A stretch of 49,437 bases of DNA from Streptomyces sp. GTDB lineage: Bacteria; Actinomycetota; Actinomycetes; Streptomycetales; Streptomycetaceae. The DNA is taken from assembly GCF_031181705.1 (NCBI RefSeq), contig NZ_JAPSKN010000026.1:1-49437 (forward strand), in the 5' to 3' direction. The notes below the pieces were generated by a model. That model saw only the letters and a program-made list of their open reading frames with translations. It ran no database searches and was not told where the DNA came from. Below, piece after piece: positions 34,468 through 43,015 of this stretch. The number at the start of each line of letters is the position of its first letter. The stretch's first letter is position 1. Made by a program: the position numbers and the translations under genes.

Positions 34468-35466
34468 CTACTGATCCCTCAGCTTCTGGGCCACTTCGGT
34501 GGCCCAGTAGGTGAGGATGTTGCGCGCCCCGGCCCGCCGGATGCCGGTCAGGGTCTCCATGATCGCCCGGTCGCGGTCGATCCAGCCCTTCTCGGCGGCG
34601 GCCTCGATCATCGAGTACTCGCCGGAGATCTGGTACGCGGCGACGGGCACGTCCACGGCGTCCGCCACCCGGGCGAGGATGTCCAGGTAGGGCCCGGCCG
34701 GCTTGACCATCACCATGTCGGCGCCCTCCTCGAGGTCGAGGGCGAGTTCGCGCAGGGACTCGCGGGCGTTGGCGGGGTCCTGCTGGTAGGTCTTGCGGTC
34801 GCCCCGGAGCGAGGAGCCGACGGCCTCGCGGAAGGGCCCGTAGAAGGCGGAGGCGTACTTCGCGGTGTAGGCGAGGATGGCGACGTCCTCCCGCCCGATC
34901 TGGTCGAGGGCGTCCCGGACGACCCCGATCTGCCCGTCCATCATCCCGCTGGGACCGACCACATGGGCCCCGGCGTCGGCCTGCACCTGGGCCATCTCGG
35001 CGTACCGCTCCAGGGTCGCGTCGTTGTCGACCCGCCCCTGCGCGTCGAGCACCCCGCAGTGCCCGTGGTCGGTCGTCTCGTCGAGGCACAGGTCGGACAT
35101 GACGAGCAGGTCGTCGCCGACCTCGGCCCGCACGTCCCGCAGGGCGACCTGGAGGATGCCGTCCGGATCGGTCCCCGGCGTCCCGAGCGCGTCCTTCTTC
35201 GACTCCTCCGGCACGCCGAACAGCATGATCCCGGAGATGCCCGCCGCGACCGCCTCCGCGGCGGCCTTCTTCAGACTGTCCCGCGTGTGCTGCACGACCC
35301 CGGGCATGGCCGTGATCGGCACCGGCTCGCTGACGCCCTCGCGCACGAAGGCGGGGAGGATGAGGTCGGCGGGGTGCAGCCGGGTCTCGGCGACCATCCG
35401 ACGCATCACGGGGTTGCTCCGCAACCGCCGCGGCCGCGCACCGGGAAATGATCCGTACGTCGTCAT
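34468..35466 (-). CDS. hemB: Delta-aminolevulinic acid dehydratase (porphobilinogen synthase)
   Basis: Condenses two 5-aminolevulinate molecules to porphobilinogen; cytosolic, normally an octamer. Length 332. Schiff-base lysines are in [11 protein letters not shown] and [12 protein letters not shown]. The metal-binding segment reads [15 protein letters not shown] (C127, D129, C137): the zinc-type enzyme has three Cys here, the magnesium type has Ala/Asp/Asp, so this one is a mixture. The ATG at 35466 is the family start. It lies outside the rex-hemACD operon, separated from hemD by a gene on the other strand. Confidence 0.96.
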   Translation of the reverse strand: MTTYGSFPGARPRRLRSNPVMRRMVAETRLHPADLILPAFVREGVSEPVPITAMPGVVQHTRDSLKKAAAEAVAAGISGIMLFGVPEESKKDALGTPGTDPDGILQVALRDVRAEVGDDLLVMSDLCLDETTDHGHCGVLDAQGRVDNDATLERYAEMAQVQADAGAHVVGPSGMMDGQIGVVRDALDQIGREDVAILAYTAKYASAFYGPFREAVGSSLRGDRKTYQQDPANARESLRELALDLEEGADMVMVKPAGPYLDILARVADAVDVPVAAYQISGEYSMIEAAAEKGWIDRDRAIMETLTGIRRAGARNILTYWATEVAQKLRDQ

Positions 35467-35677
35467 GCCCTCTACGCTACGCCCGCCCCGAACGCCCCGA
35501 TGCCGACGCGATGTCGGAGCCCTGCGGCCCACTCACCCGACCAGGAGCCCCGCTTCCCGCGATGCGCCCACCACTCCCGAGGTCCATCCTGAAAGCAGCG
35601 AACACAAGGACCCCGACGGCCCGTCCCCCACTCCTCGCCGCCGCCGTCCCTCCGTACCCGCCCCCACGGAGGACGCG

Positions 35678-37066
35678 ATGACCGCCCCGCACCACACCCC
35701 CGACCTCTTCGCCCTCTCGGACATCGCCGGTCCCGTCCTGCGCCCCGGCGACGACGCCTACGCCGACGAGGTCACCGGCTTCAACCTGGCCGCCCTCCAC
35801 ACCCCGGACGTCGTCGTGGGGGCCACCGGCACCGACGACGTCGTCGCCGCGATGCGCTGGGCGCACGCCACCCACACCCCGGTCGCCGTCCAGGCCACCG
35901 GCCACGGCGCCAACTTCCCCATCGAACGCGGCCTGCTCATCACCACGTCCCGCATGACGGACGTCCAGGTCGACCCCGCCACCCGCACCGCGCGGATCGC
36001 CGCGGGCGCGAAGTGGAGCCACGTCCTGGCCGCCGGCGCCCCGTACGGCCTGGCCGGCCTCTGCGGCACCTCCACCGACGCGGGCGTCGTCGGCTACACC
36101 CTCGGCGGCGGACTGCCGGTCCTCGGCCGGGCCTACGGCTACGCCGCCGACCTGGTCCGCTCCTTCCAGGTCGTCACCCCGGACGGCCGGCTGCGCGAGG
36201 CGGACCCCCACCACGAGCCGGAACTGTTCTGGGCCCTGCGCGGCGGCAAGGGCAACGTGGGCGTGGTCACCTCACTGGTCACCGGACTGCTCGCCCTGCC
36301 CCGCCTCTACGGCGGCGGCCTCCACTGGCACGCCGAGCACACCGCATCCCTGCTGCACGCCTGGTCGGAGTGGACCCGCACGGTCCCGGACGAGATGGGC
36401 AGCATGTTCTCGGTGCTGCGCCTGCCGCCCATCCCGCAGCTGCCGGAATCCCTGCGCGGCGGCTTCTGGGCCCGGGTCGCGATCGCCTGGCCGGGCGAGA
36501 CGGCCGAGGGCGAGGCACTGGTCGCCCCGCTGCGCCGGGTGGCCCCCGTGGCGGTCGACATGGTGGAGGAGATGGACTACGCGGACCTGGACCGCATCCA
36601 CATGGAACCCCAGGACCCGCTCCCGGCACGGGAGTGCTGCATGCTCCTGCGCGACCTGACCCCGGACGCCATGAGCGCGTTCCTGGAGCAGGTCGGACCC
36701 GCGGCCGGGGTCGACCACCCGCTGCTCGTGGCCTCGCTGCGCCACATGGGCGGGGCACTGGCCCGCCCGGCCCCCGTCGAGGACGCCGTCTGCGCCCGCG
36801 ACGCCCGGTACTTCATGGAGTCGGTCGGGATCATGCCGGCGCCCCCGGTGGCGGAGGCCGTCGAACAGGCGACCCGCCGCCTCTACACCGCCATGGCCCC
36901 GTACGGCACCGGCCGCACCATGGTCAACATCCACGGCACCCCCGGCGACGAACAGGACATCGCCCGCGCCTGGACCCCGGAGGTCTACGCCCGGCTGCGT
37001 CACGACAAGGCCACCTACGACCCGGACAACCTGCTGCGCTACGGCCACGCGGTGACCCCCGCGTAG
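35678..37066 (+). CDS. FAD-binding oxidoreductase (berberine-bridge/VAO type)
   Basis: A 462-residue flavoprotein. FAD-binding domain 4 covers about 40-200: PDVVVGATGTDDVVAAMRWA, VAVQATGHGANFPIERG, GLCGTSTDAGVVGYTLGGG and GNVGVVTSL. The C-terminal berberine-bridge element is TYDPDNLLRYGHAV. The usual RGGGHS-type motif is ATGHGA here, so the covalent flavin attachment may differ. Substrate unknown; such enzymes oxidise sugars or natural products. The ATG has GGAGGACGCG upstream. It sits between hemB and the hemACD operon on the opposite strand. Confidence 0.9.
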   Translation: MTAPHHTPDLFALSDIAGPVLRPGDDAYADEVTGFNLAALHTPDVVVGATGTDDVVAAMRWAHATHTPVAVQATGHGANFPIERGLLITTSRMTDVQVDPATRTARIAAGAKWSHVLAAGAPYGLAGLCGTSTDAGVVGYTLGGGLPVLGRAYGYAADLVRSFQVVTPDGRLREADPHHEPELFWALRGGKGNVGVVTSLVTGLLALPRLYGGGLHWHAEHTASLLHAWSEWTRTVPDEMGSMFSVLRLPPIPQLPESLRGGFWARVAIAWPGETAEGEALVAPLRRVAPVAVDMVEEMDYADLDRIHMEPQDPLPARECCMLLRDLTPDAMSAFLEQVGPAAGVDHPLLVASLRHMGGALARPAPVEDAVCARDARYFMESVGIMPAPPVAEAVEQATRRLYTAMAPYGTGRTMVNIHGTPGDEQDIARAWTPEVYARLRHDKATYDPDNLLRYGHAVTPA

Positions 37067-37089
37067 CCGCAGCCACCCAGCAGGTCCGC

Positions 37090-38796
37090 CTACGTCGTCG
37101 ACCGCCGGCGCCGCGCCCCCGGCCGCCGCTCGCTCGGGCGGGTCACCGGGTCCCCGGCCTCCAGGGCCGCGGCCCGCCGCTTCGCGCCGAAGTCGGCCAG
37201 GGCCTCCGCCAGCTTGAGCACGGACGGCTCCGGAGCCATGACGTCCACCCGCAGCCCGTGCTCCTCGGCGGTCTTCGCCGTGGCCGGGCCGATACAGGCG
37301 ATCACCGTGACGTTGTGCGGCTTGCCGGCGATGCCGACCAGGTTCCGCACGGTGGAGGACGACGTGAACAGCACGGCGTCGAAGCCACCGCCCTTGATCG
37401 CCTCGCGGGTCTCCGCCGGCGGCGGCGAGGCCCGCACGGTCCGGTAGGCCGTGACGTCGTCGACCTCCCAGCCCAGCTCGATCAGACCGGCGACCAGCGT
37501 CTCCGTGGCGATGTCGGCACGCGGCAGGAACACCCGGTCGATCGGGTCGAAGACCGGGTCGTAGGGCGGCCAGTCCTCCAGCAGACCGGCGGCCGACTGC
37601 TCCCCGCTCGGCACCAGGTCGGGCTTCACGCCGAAGGCGATCAGCGCCTTGGCGGTCTGCTCGCCCACGGCCGCGACCTTGATGCCCGCGAAGGCACGCG
37701 CGTCGAGCCCGTACTCCTCGAACTTCTCCCGCACGGCCTTGACCGCGTTCACCGAGGTGAAGGCGATCCACTCGTAGCGGCCCGTGACCAGGCCCTTGAC
37801 CGCGCGCTCCATCTGCTGGGGCGTGCGCGGCGGCTCGACGGCGATGGTCGGCACCTCGTGCGGCACGGCCCCGTACGACCGCAGCTGGTCGGAGAGCGAC
37901 ACCGCCTGCTCCTTCGTGCGCGGCACGAGCACCTTCCAGCCGAACAGCGGCTTGGACTCGAACCACGCGAGCTGGTCGCGCTGGGCGGCGGAGGAACGCT
38001 CACCGACCACGGCTATCACCGGCCGGCCGCCCTCGGGCGAGGGCAGCACCTTGGCCTGCTTCAGCGTCTGCGCGATCGTGCCGAGCGTGGCGGTCCAGGT
38101 GCGCTGCCGGGTGGTCGTACCGGCGACGGTGACCGTCATCGGGGTGTCCGGCTTGCGCCCGGCGGAGACGAGCTCGCCGGCCGCCGCGGCGACGGAGTCC
38201 AGCGTCGTGGAGACGACGACCGTGCCGTCCGACGCCCCGACCTCCGTCCAGCACCGGTCCGAGGCCGTGCGCGCGTCGACGAAGCGCACGTCGGCGCCCT
38301 GCGCGTCCCGCAGCGGCACACCGGCGTACGCGGGCACACCGACGGCGCTCGCGATACCGGGCACCACCTCGAAGGGCACCCCGGCGGCGGCGCACGCCAG
38401 CATCTCCTCGGCCGCGTACGTGTCGAGGCCCGGGTCACCGGACACGGCACGCACGACCCGCCTGCCGCCCCGCGCGGCCTCCATGACAAGATGTGCGGCA
38501 TCCCGCACCGCGGGGACGGGCGCGGTGGTTGACGTGCCGTCAACTACCGTCAGCTGGGGCGTTCCTGTGCCCGGAGCCGGATCCTGGGAAGGATCCGCGT
38601 CCGTGTGCACCTCGGAGACGCCCTGCCTGGCGTGCTGACGTACGACGTCGAGCACTTCGTGCTCGGCGACGAGGACGTCCGCGTTGGCCAGTGCCTCGAC
38701 GGCGCGCAGAGTCAGCAGTCCCGGATCTCCGGGTCCGGCACCCAGGAAGGTGACGTGCCCGTGTTCAGGACCGGCGGAAAGGGTGGTGGGGCTCAC
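37090..38796 (-). CDS. hemD: Uroporphyrinogen-III synthase fused to a SUMT-like methyltransferase domain
   Basis: A 568-residue fusion. The N-terminal part (about 12-265) has the tetrapyrrole methylase fold: VTFLGAGPGDPGLLTLRA and VVPGIASAVGVPAYAGVP. Its GGDPFxFGR motif is altered to AVSGDPGLDTYAA. From about 285 (WKVLVPRTKEQAVSLSDQL) it is a HemD domain with AFTSVNAVKAV, KVAAVGEQTAKAL and FTSSSTVRNLV. HemD closes hydroxymethylbilane to uroporphyrinogen III; the methyltransferase would start the sirohaem/B12 branch, if active. A basic tail ends it. GTG start overlapping the hemC stop by four bases. Confidence 0.93.
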   Translation of the reverse strand: MSPTTLSAGPEHGHVTFLGAGPGDPGLLTLRAVEALANADVLVAEHEVLDVVRQHARQGVSEVHTDADPSQDPAPGTGTPQLTVVDGTSTTAPVPAVRDAAHLVMEAARGGRRVVRAVSGDPGLDTYAAEEMLACAAAGVPFEVVPGIASAVGVPAYAGVPLRDAQGADVRFVDARTASDRCWTEVGASDGTVVVSTTLDSVAAAAGELVSAGRKPDTPMTVTVAGTTTRQRTWTATLGTIAQTLKQAKVLPSPEGGRPVIAVVGERSSAAQRDQLAWFESKPLFGWKVLVPRTKEQAVSLSDQLRSYGAVPHEVPTIAVEPPRTPQQMERAVKGLVTGRYEWIAFTSVNAVKAVREKFEEYGLDARAFAGIKVAAVGEQTAKALIAFGVKPDLVPSGEQSAAGLLEDWPPYDPVFDPIDRVFLPRADIATETLVAGLIELGWEVDDVTAYRTVRASPPPAETREAIKGGGFDAVLFTSSSTVRNLVGIAGKPHNVTVIACIGPATAKTAEEHGLRVDVMAPEPSVLKLAEALADFGAKRRAAALEAGDPVTRPSERRPGARRRRSTT

Positions 38797-39752
38797 TGTG
38801 CTCGCTCCCCCATCAGACCGGCCGCGCCCTGGGCGAGCATCTCGGCCGCGAGTTCGCGACCGAGCGCCATTGCCCCGTCGTGCGTCTCGGGCACGGGACC
38901 GGTGGTGGACAGCTGCACCATGCGCGTGCCGTCGGTGGTCCCGACGACGCCGCGCAGGCGCATTTCCTTGACAATCTGCCCGTCGGCCAACAAGTCGGCC
39001 AAAGCGCCCACCGGGGCGCTGCAGCCGGCCTCCAGGGCGGCGAGCAGGGACCGCTCGGCCGTCACGGCGACCCGCGTGAACGGGTCGTCGAGTTCGGCGA
39101 GCGCGGCGACGAGGTCCGCGTTGCCCGCGGTGCACTCGATCGCCAGGGCCCCCTGGCCGGGGGCGGGCAAAACCGTGTCGACCGACAGGAAGTCGGTCAC
39201 CTCGTCACCGCGGCCGATCCGGTTCAGCCCGGCGGCGGCCAGCACGACCGCGTCGAGCTCACCGCTGCGCACGAACCCGATGCGGGTGTCGACGTTGCCG
39301 CGGATCGGGACCGTCGCTATGTCCAGGCCGTGGCTGCGCGCGTACGCGTTGAGCTGGGCCATGCGGCGCGGCGAACCGGTGCCGATGCGCGCCCCGGCGG
39401 GCAGGTCGGTGAACTTCAGGGCGTCCCGGGCGACGATGACGTCGCGCGGGTCCTCCCGCTCGGGCACGGCGGCCACGACCAGCTCGTCGGGCTGCGTGGT
39501 CGGCAGGTCCTTCAGGGAGTGCACGGCGAAGTCGACCTCGCCCTTGAGCAGCGCGTCGCGCAGGGCGGTCACGAACACGCCGGTGCCGCCGATCTGGGCG
39601 AGCGCCTCACGCGAGACGTCGCCGTACGTGGTGATCTCGACGAGTTCCACGGGCCGCCCGGTCACCCGGCTCACGGCCTCGGCCACCTGGCCGGACTGGG
39701 CCATGGCGAGCCTGCTCCGCCGGGTGCCGAGCCTCAGCGCCTTGTCAGTCAT
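38793..39752 (-). CDS. hemC: Hydroxymethylbilane synthase (porphobilinogen deaminase)
   Basis: Joins four porphobilinogens into hydroxymethylbilane on a dipyrromethane cofactor. Length 319. Signatures: LRLGTRRSRLAMAQS, FAVHSLKDLPT, RIGTGSPRRMAQL, VPIRGNVDTR and PAPGQGALAIE; the cofactor Cys is C244 in LEAGCSAPVG. ATG overlaps the hemA stop (ATGA) and its stop overlaps the hemD start, so the three genes are translationally coupled under the Rex-controlled promoter. Confidence 0.97.
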   Translation of the reverse strand: MTDKALRLGTRRSRLAMAQSGQVAEAVSRVTGRPVELVEITTYGDVSREALAQIGGTGVFVTALRDALLKGEVDFAVHSLKDLPTTQPDELVVAAVPEREDPRDVIVARDALKFTDLPAGARIGTGSPRRMAQLNAYARSHGLDIATVPIRGNVDTRIGFVRSGELDAVVLAAAGLNRIGRGDEVTDFLSVDTVLPAPGQGALAIECTAGNADLVAALAELDDPFTRVAVTAERSLLAALEAGCSAPVGALADLLADGQIVKEMRLRGVVGTTDGTRMVQLSTTGPVPETHDGAMALGRELAAEMLAQGAAGLMGERAQ

Positions 39753-41503
39753 GCCGGGCCTCGGTCTCTCTGGGTGGTGCTGTCCTCGGCTCGGGAGACG
39801 GCGGCCACCGTCTCGGGGTCGAGGTCGAACAGGGTGCGCAGCGCGTCCGCGTACCCGGCGCCGCCGGGCTCGGCCGCGAGCTGCTTGACCCGCACGGTCG
39901 GCGCGTGCAGCAGCTTGTCGACCACGCGCCGCACGGTCTGGGTGATCTCCGCCCGGTGCTTGTCGTCGAGGCCGGGCAGCCGTCCGTCCAGGCGGGCGAT
40001 CTCGCTGGCCACGACATCGGCGGCCATGGTGCGCAGGGCGACCACGGTCGGCGTGATGTGCGCGGCCCGCAGCGCCGCCCCGAACGCCGCGACCTCGTCG
40101 GAGACGATACGCCGGACCTGGTCCACATCGGCAGCCATCGGAGCGTCCGCCGAGGCCTGCGCGAGCGACTCGATGTCCACCAGCCGCACCCCGGCCAGCC
40201 GGTGCGCGGCCGCGTCGATGTCGCGCGGCATGGCCAGGTCCAGCAGGAACAGTACGGGTTCGGGCCGCTGCGGCTCCTCGGCGGGCTCGGGCCGGCGCCG
40301 CTCGGGGATCCGCCCGACGCTGGCCACGGTCGCGGCGAGCGCGGCGATGGCGTCGGTGTCCGCGGCCGGGTCGAGCGTGCCCGTGGCCCCCGGTCGGGCG
40401 GTGCCCCGCTGGGCGCCGCCCGCCGTGCCGTTGTCGACCCACGCCGCGTGCTGTTCCAGGTCGGCGGCGGCCATCCCGGCCACCGCGGCCTCGCCCAGCA
40501 CGGAGAACCCGGCGGTGCCCTGCACCGCGGACAGCTCCAGCGGGCAGCCGTCCTCGCCGCCGAGGGCGGTGGCGGGCGCACCGCCCCGCTGCGCGCCCGG
40601 CCCGGCCGTGCGGGCGGCGCCGCCCGGCGTCGGTCCGTCACCGCCGGCCGGCGGCGCGGGCGTACGGCCCTCGACCGCCTGCGCGACCGCCTCGGCCGTC
40701 AGGACCAGGCCCGTCGCGCCGGTGCAGGAGACGGCGACATCGGCACGTGTCAGCTCGACCGGCACCGATTCCATCGGGACCGCGCGGGCCAGCACGTCCG
40801 TGTCGTCGCCCTCGGACAGGATCTGCGCGAGCCGCTCGGCGCGGTCGAAGGTGCGGTTGGCGACGACGATCTCGGCGACCCCGGCGCGCGCGAGCGTGGC
40901 CGCGGCCAGGGAGGACATCGAACCGGCCCCGATGACCAGGGCCTTCTTGCCCCGGGCCCATTCCTGGACGTCGCCGCCCCGGGCCAGCTGCTCCAGGCCG
41001 AAGGTGACCAGGGACTGGCCGGCGCGGTCGATGCCGGTCTCGGAGTGGGCGCGCTTGCCGACCCGCAGGGCCTGCTGGAACAGGTCGTTCAGCAGCCGGC
41101 CCGCGGAGTGCAGCTCCTGCGCCCGGGCCAGGGAGTCCTTGATCTGGCCGAGGATCTGCCCCTCGCCGACGACCATCGAGTCCAGCCCGCAGGCCACCGA
41201 GAACAGGTGGTGGACGGCCCGGTCCTCGTAGTGCACATAGAGATAGGGAGTGAGTTCCTCCAGGCCGACCCCGCTGTGCTGGGCGAGCAGCGTGGACAGC
41301 TCGGCGACACCGGCGTGGAACTTGTCCACGTCGGCGTAGAGCTCGATGCGGTTGCAGGTGGCGAGGACCGCGGCCTCGGTCGCCGGTTCGGCGGCGACGG
41401 TGTCCTGGAGCAGCTTGACCTGGGCGTCCGCGGGGAGCGAGGCCCGCTCCAGGACGCTGACCGGGGCGCTGCGGTGGCTGAGTCCGACGACGAGGAGGCT
41501 CAT
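39749..41503 (-). CDS. hemA: Glutamyl-tRNA reductase
   Basis: Reduces glutamyl-tRNA to glutamate-1-semialdehyde, the first step of the C5 pathway. At 584 residues it is about 140-160 longer than usual. The N-terminal catalytic domain carries C50 in ATCNRIELY and YEDRAVHHLFSVACGLDSMVVGE; the NADPH domain has ALVIGAGSMSSLAAATL. Between about 275 and 410 lies an Ala/Gly/Pro-rich insert, before VLFLLDLAMPRDID and the dimerisation helices. Start overlaps the rex stop (ATGA). Confidence 0.96.
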   Translation of the reverse strand: MSLLVVGLSHRSAPVSVLERASLPADAQVKLLQDTVAAEPATEAAVLATCNRIELYADVDKFHAGVAELSTLLAQHSGVGLEELTPYLYVHYEDRAVHHLFSVACGLDSMVVGEGQILGQIKDSLARAQELHSAGRLLNDLFQQALRVGKRAHSETGIDRAGQSLVTFGLEQLARGGDVQEWARGKKALVIGAGSMSSLAAATLARAGVAEIVVANRTFDRAERLAQILSEGDDTDVLARAVPMESVPVELTRADVAVSCTGATGLVLTAEAVAQAVEGRTPAPPAGGDGPTPGGAARTAGPGAQRGGAPATALGGEDGCPLELSAVQGTAGFSVLGEAAVAGMAAADLEQHAAWVDNGTAGGAQRGTARPGATGTLDPAADTDAIAALAATVASVGRIPERRRPEPAEEPQRPEPVLFLLDLAMPRDIDAAAHRLAGVRLVDIESLAQASADAPMAADVDQVRRIVSDEVAAFGAALRAAHITPTVVALRTMAADVVASEIARLDGRLPGLDDKHRAEITQTVRRVVDKLLHAPTVRVKQLAAEPGGAGYADALRTLFDLDPETVAAVSRAEDSTTQRDRGPA

Positions 41504-42264
41504 GCCGGCATCACGGCGGGCATGTCCCCGTCGGGTCCCTGGTCGGCGGACTCGCCACGGGCGGCGACGGCCGGGACGCCACCGTCGGAGGCGGCGGCCT
41601 CCTCGCCGGCCTTGCGCTGCTCGTGGAAGGCGAGGATCTGCAGCTCGATGGAGAGGTCGACCTTGCGCACGTCGACGCCCTCGGGCACGGACAGCACGGT
41701 CGGCGCGAAGTTCAGGATGGAGGTGACACCGGCGGCCACGAGCCGGTCGCAGACCTGCTGGGCGGCGCCGGCGGGGGTGGCGATGACACCGATGGACACG
41801 CCGTTGTCCTGGATGATCTTCTCCAGGTCGTCGGAGTGCTGCACGGGGATGCCGGCGACGGGCTTGCCCGCCATGGCCGGGTCGGCGTCGATCAGCGCGG
41901 CGACCCGGAAGCCGCGGGAGGCGAACCCGCCGTAGTTGGCGAGGGCGGCGCCGAGGTTTCCGATACCGACGATCACGACCGGCCAGTCCTGGGTGAGTCC
42001 CAGTTCGCGGGAGATCTGGTAGACGAGATACTCGACGTCGTAGCCGACACCCCGGGTGCCGTACGAACCGAGGTACGAGAAGTCCTTGCGCAGCTTCGCG
42101 GAGTTGACCCCCGCCGCGGCCGCGAGCTCCTCGGAGGAGACCGTGGGCACCGAGCGCTCCGACAGTGCGGTCAGCGCGCGGAGGTACAGCGGAAGCCGGG
42201 CGACGGTGGCCTCGGGAATCCCTCGGCTGCGGGTCGCCGGTCGGTGAGTTCGGCCAGTTGCCAC
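41500..42264 (-). CDS. rex: Redox-sensing transcriptional repressor Rex
   Basis: A 254-residue repressor that binds DNA when NADH/NAD+ is low and releases it when NADH rises. The N-terminal winged helix (IPEATVARLPLYLRALTALS to RKDFSYLGSYGTRGVGYDV) is followed by a Rossmann domain with VVIVGIGNLGAALANYGGF and a C-terminal swapped helix (LSIELQILAFHEQRK). The sequence is, as I recall it, close to S. coelicolor Rex (SCO3320). GTG with AGGAGCACC. It heads the rex-hemA-hemC-hemD operon and its own operator lies 80-97 bases upstream. Confidence 0.97.
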   Translation of the reverse strand: MATGRTHRPATRSRGIPEATVARLPLYLRALTALSERSVPTVSSEELAAAAGVNSAKLRKDFSYLGSYGTRGVGYDVEYLVYQISRELGLTQDWPVVIVGIGNLGAALANYGGFASRGFRVAALIDADPAMAGKPVAGIPVQHSDDLEKIIQDNGVSIGVIATPAGAAQQVCDRLVAAGVTSILNFAPTVLSVPEGVDVRKVDLSIELQILAFHEQRKAGEEAAASDGGVPAVAARGESADQGPDGDMPAVMPA

Positions 42265-42332
42265 GGTGCTCCTGCGGGTAGAGCGGGGCTGTAGGCGGTC
42301 ATACGTCCCTACATGACCGCCCCGTCGAATGC

Positions 42333-42361
42333 AGGCTATGTCTTTGTGAACGCGTGCACAA
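42333..42361 (-). promoter_or_regulatory. rex promoter with Rex operator (ROP)
   Basis: On the reverse strand -35 TTGTGC (42356-42361), 17-base spacer, -10 TAGCCT (42333-42338). The operator, read on the forward strand, is TTGTGAACGCGTGCACAA (42344-42361), matching the known ROP consensus TTGTGAANNNNTTCACAA at all but one position. It covers the -35 and most of the spacer, so Rex binding would block RNA polymerase: autoregulation and control of hemACD. A further TAGGAT (42518-42523, reverse) could belong to a second, distal promoter. Confidence 0.85.
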
Positions 42362-42576
42362 AGATGGTGTCCGATTTGCCCGCCCAACGTGACCGGGCTC
42401 ACGCGCCCCCGGCGCACGGGTGTGGAACCGGCGCACAGGCACCACCGTTCCTTGTCTTCTGGGGGCAAAACCACACACTTCCTCAGTGAATCCCGCCCCC
42501 GAGACCAAGTCACCATCGATCCTAAGCGACGTTCCGGCCACTTTGTACTGCTCGGTCAGTCCGCTCACGGCCGGGC

Positions 42577-42846
42577 TCAGCCGGTCAGCGCCCTGCGCAG
42601 GCGGTCCTCGTTCACACGCCAGAACGTGTGCTGCTCACCGTCCACCAGGACGACCGGGATCTGCTCCCAGTACCGGTCGTGCAGTTCCCGGTCCTCGGTG
42701 ATGTCCTTCTGCTCCCAGGGCACGCCCAGGTCGGCGCAGACCTTCTCCACGACGACCTGTGCGTCATCGCACAGATGGCAGCCGGGTTTGCGGATCAGCG
42801 TGACGAGCCGGTCCCGAGGGGGCTCGCGGCGGAAGAGAGGGCTCAT
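42577..42846 (-). CDS. Glutaredoxin-like protein
   Basis: An 89-residue thioredoxin-fold protein with active site KPGCHLCDDAQ (C23, C26), cis-Pro in EQIPVVLVDGEQ, and the ending FWRVNEDRLRRALTG, typical of the glutaredoxin family DUF836. Likely a small thiol-disulfide protein in the cytosol; partner unknown. It lies about 310 bases upstream of rex on the same strand, so may be transcribed separately. The bases between it and rex hold the ROP promoter; no further convincing gene is seen there. Confidence 0.9.
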   Translation of the reverse strand: MSPLFRREPPRDRLVTLIRKPGCHLCDDAQVVVEKVCADLGVPWEQKDITEDRELHDRYWEQIPVVLVDGEQHTFWRVNEDRLRRALTG

Positions 42847-43003
42847 TCCGCCATTGTCGCGCGCCCGCGAACGAGCGGAAGCCCCGCGGAAGACCAGCGG
42901 ACGCGCCGGACGCGCCCGACCCGCACGACATCTTTAACGACACGCTCGCCGAGAGTTCACAGGGTCCAAACCTCTCGACTCCGGAACCCCCGAACAAACT
43001 GGC

Positions 43004-43009
43004 TATGCT
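43004..43009 (+). promoter_or_regulatory. -10 box of the HAD gene, probable leaderless start
   Basis: TATGCT ends seven bases before the ATG at 43016 and no Shine-Dalgarno sequence lies between, so transcription probably starts at or near the A of the ATG. No good -35 hexamer is seen 17 bases upstream. Confidence 0.4.
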
Positions 43010-43015
43010 CACGCC

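Noticed and set aside
34440..34475. Tandem near-repeat CTGAACCGCCCT at the meeting point of the DUF4232 gene and hemB
   Set aside because: Only two short copies spanning a stop codon; no mobile-element or recombination signature.
42299..42568. Reverse-strand 89-codon ORF between the glutaredoxin-like gene and rex
   Set aside because: No ribosome binding site, no recognisable domain, runs straight through the rex promoter and Rex operator.
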